Assembly (NCBI GenBank): GCA_047626155.1
Contig: JBLHRR010000156.1
Location: forward strand, 1 to 13,063
Direction: 5' to 3'
Origin: CALGLS01 sp047626155
GTDB lineage: Bacteria; Bacteroidota; Bacteroidia; Chitinophagales; Saprospiraceae
DNA length: 13,063 nucleotides
Shown here in pieces: positions 11,579-13,063 of this stretch. Numbering within the stretch: the first letter of the stretch is position 1; each line of letters starts with the position of its first letter. A program made the translations under genes and the position numbers. Under the pieces are notes generated by a model. It saw only the letters and a list, made by a program, of their open reading frames with translations. It did no database searches and was not told the DNA's origin.

Positions 11579-13063
11579 ATGAAAAACAGCATAATAAGCA
11601 TATTCATTCTATTCCCCTTTTTCCTATTTGCACAAACGGCCTTCATAAAAGGCACGCTACAAGACCCAAGCAAGGATGCCATTGCCTACGCCACTATCAG
11701 CGTTTCAACAGAAAGTGACAGTATGCTCCTTGGCACCATCAGTGATGAAAACGGAAATTTTGAGTTGGGAAATATCCCTTTCGGAAATGTATTGTTGGAC
11801 ATTCAATTCCTTGGTTATAAAAGTCATCAGCAAAGGTTGACTTTTAACAAAAAAAATAGAAAGCAAAACCTCGGCTATATTATCCTGAGCCCTGACCTAC
11901 AGCTATTAGAGGAAGTAACCGTAGTTGCTGCAAAATCTGCTTATAGTTTGCGGTTGGACAAAAAGGTTTTCAATGTCGGAAAAGACGTGTTATCCCAAGG
12001 TGGTTCTACAATTGACATTCTAAATCAGGTTCCGTTACTCACCGTTTCGCCTGATGGAGCCTTAGAGTTGAGGGGTTCTGGTAATGTGCAAGTCCTCATC
12101 AACGGGAAGCGCTCGGGACTGACGATGAACAATGCACTTGATCAGATTCCAGGGGAGAACATCTCTTCTATTGAGGTAATCACCAACCCTTCTGCCAGCT
12201 TTGATGCGGCCGGTTCTGCGGGTATTGTTAACATTATTTTGAAGCGGGATAGAGGGATGGGTTGGAATGGACAAGTAGGCGTTCAAGTGGGCTATCCGGC
12301 AAATCACATTATAATGCCAGGGCTGAATTACAAAGGTAAAAAGTTGAACCTCTTCTCCAACTTCCGCTGGCGCTACTCGGATTACAATGGTTATTACACC
12401 ACTGATCAAAAGGCCTCAACTGATGGAGTCGACCATTTTCTAAACAGAGTAGAAGACGAAGATCGCCATGATGATGGACGTAATATTTATCTTGGCGCAG
12501 ATTACTACTTGAATGATAACAACACATTTACCATCGCTTACTTCCGTGCAAAAACTAAAGACACAGACCTGACTTTACTCAATTACAAACTGAATACAGA
12601 TGGAAAACCTGAAACGAATATTTTAACTACTGGCAACTCTGTGGAAAACAGAAACTACAACCAAATCGAATCGAACTATACCAAAACATTTACCCGAAAG
12701 GGACAGAAATTCACTGTTGATTTTCAATATGACTTTTGGAATAGCACCAAAGACTGGACACTTGTTAATACGGGCGATATTGAACCAACAAGCATTGGAT
12801 CTAATTTGCGAACCAACAACAAAGCAGGCAGTCGAGACTTTGTTTTGAGAAGCGATTACAAACATCCTTTGAAAAATAAAGGCACTTTTGAAACCGGAGT
12901 TAAAATTGAAAACAGAATTGTAGACAATGAATATTTGGCGGAGAATAAAGTCAGTGACCAGTGGGTCACTTACAATGGCATTGACAATGATGTGGACTAT
13001 TCGGAAAGAATCGGAGCGGCTTATATTCAATATAAAGGAGCGTTCAAAAAGCTGGAATACATG
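11579..13063 (+). CDS. TonB-receptor-like outer-membrane protein (CarboxypepD_reg, plug, OMP_b-brl_3), 3' end outside window
   Basis: The frame is open from ATG 11579 to the right edge, 495 codons, so the gene is cut by the window and not internally damaged. Residues 1-19 are a signal peptide (MKNSIISIFILFPFFLFAQ). Residues 22-104 form a carboxypeptidase-regulatory-like beta-sandwich (AFIKGTLQDPSKDAIAYATI ... GTISDENGNFELGNIPFGN ... LGYKS). Residues 111-223 are a plug domain: EEVTVVAAK, then VGKDVLSQGGSTIDILNQVP, VLINGKRSG, SIEVITNPSASFDAAGSAGI and VNIILKR. After residue 224 an outer-membrane beta-barrel begins (WNGQVGVQVGY ..., LFSNFRWRYSDYNGYY). Full members are about 750-820 residues. This class often lies beside two-component genes; the substrate is unknown and it lacks a visible SusD partner here. 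It is divergent from the kinase gene and shares its regulatory region. Confidence 0.9.
   Translation, partial: MKNSIISIFILFPFFLFAQTAFIKGTLQDPSKDAIAYATISVSTESDSMLLGTISDENGNFELGNIPFGNVLLDIQFLGYKSHQQRLTFNKKNRKQNLGYIILSPDLQLLEEVTVVAAKSAYSLRLDKKVFNVGKDVLSQGGSTIDILNQVPLLTVSPDGALELRGSGNVQVLINGKRSGLTMNNALDQIPGENISSIEVITNPSASFDAAGSAGIVNIILKRDRGMGWNGQVGVQVGYPANHIIMPGLNYKGKKLNLFSNFRWRYSDYNGYYTTDQKASTDGVDHFLNRVEDEDRHDDGRNIYLGADYYLNDNNTFTIAYFRAKTKDTDLTLLNYKLNTDGKPETNILTTGNSVENRNYNQIESNYTKTFTRKGQKFTVDFQYDFWNSTKDWTLVNTGDIEPTSIGSNLRTNNKAGSRDFVLRSDYKHPLKNKGTFETGVKIENRIVDNEYLAENKVSDQWVTYNGIDNDVDYSERIGAAYIQYKGAFKKLEYM

Noticed and set aside
12062..13030. Three minus-strand open frames inside the outer-membrane receptor gene
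   Set aside because: The + strand frame is continuous and carries clear plug and barrel motifs; the antisense frames are shadows.

Overview
The window looks like chromosomal DNA of a Bacteroidota bacterium, plausibly of the Saprospiria/Lewinella-like group. The evidence is: moderately AT-rich DNA; A-rich starts with no Shine-Dalgarno sequence; TAnnTTTG-type promoter elements; a SusC-unlike outer-membrane receptor of the CarboxypepD_reg/plug/OMP_b-brl_3 type; a LytS/LytTR two-component pair with a 7TM sensor; and an NELPDL-type MoxR/ChlI ATPase. The genus cannot be fixed from this sequence alone.

Layout. Bases 1-355 are a leader with a possible promoter. Bases 356-1534 (+) encode an acetyl-CoA acetyltransferase (thiolase). 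It converges on a minus-strand pair, an SCP2-type lipid-binding protein (1624-1941) and a monoacylglycerol-lipase-like hydrolase (2042-2869), and a perfect 11-bp hairpin separates them. This end of the window is therefore themed on lipid and acyl-CoA metabolism. Upstream of the hydrolase lies the N-terminal remnant of an isochorismatase-type hydrolase (2987-3208). Next come a large MoxR/ChlI-like AAA+ ATPase (3303-4784), an intergenic palindromic repeat (4891-4973), an OmpA C-terminal-domain remnant (5083-5340) and a divergent lipoprotein gene (5360-6121) that ends at a long hairpin.

Bases 6209-6689 hold no convincing gene. They are followed by an orphan 124-residue protein (6690-7064) with a textbook intrinsic terminator, then two small minus-strand genes (a two-TM protein and a 75-residue protein). 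Bases 7715-8064 are non-coding and contain three consecutive inverted repeats. Beyond them is a phospholipase D lipoprotein gene (8065-8735) that has lost its middle and is frameshifted.

The right end is a signalling module. A 7TM LytS-family histidine kinase (9694-11412, minus) and a LytTR response regulator (8791-9489, minus) are separated by a 168-bp double palindromic repeat of the same family as the one at 4891-4973. Divergent from the kinase is a TonB-receptor-like outer-membrane protein (11579 to the right edge). The shared kinase/receptor intergenic region holds a promoter for each direction and two near-consensus LytTR half-sites, which suggests that the regulator may control both.

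The points most worth a second look are the roughly 80-bp palindromic repeat family, the hairpin cluster at 7735-8001, the kinase promoter that leaves almost no 5' leader, and the concentration of three decayed genes in about 6 kb. I did not find a convincing new multi-gene system.
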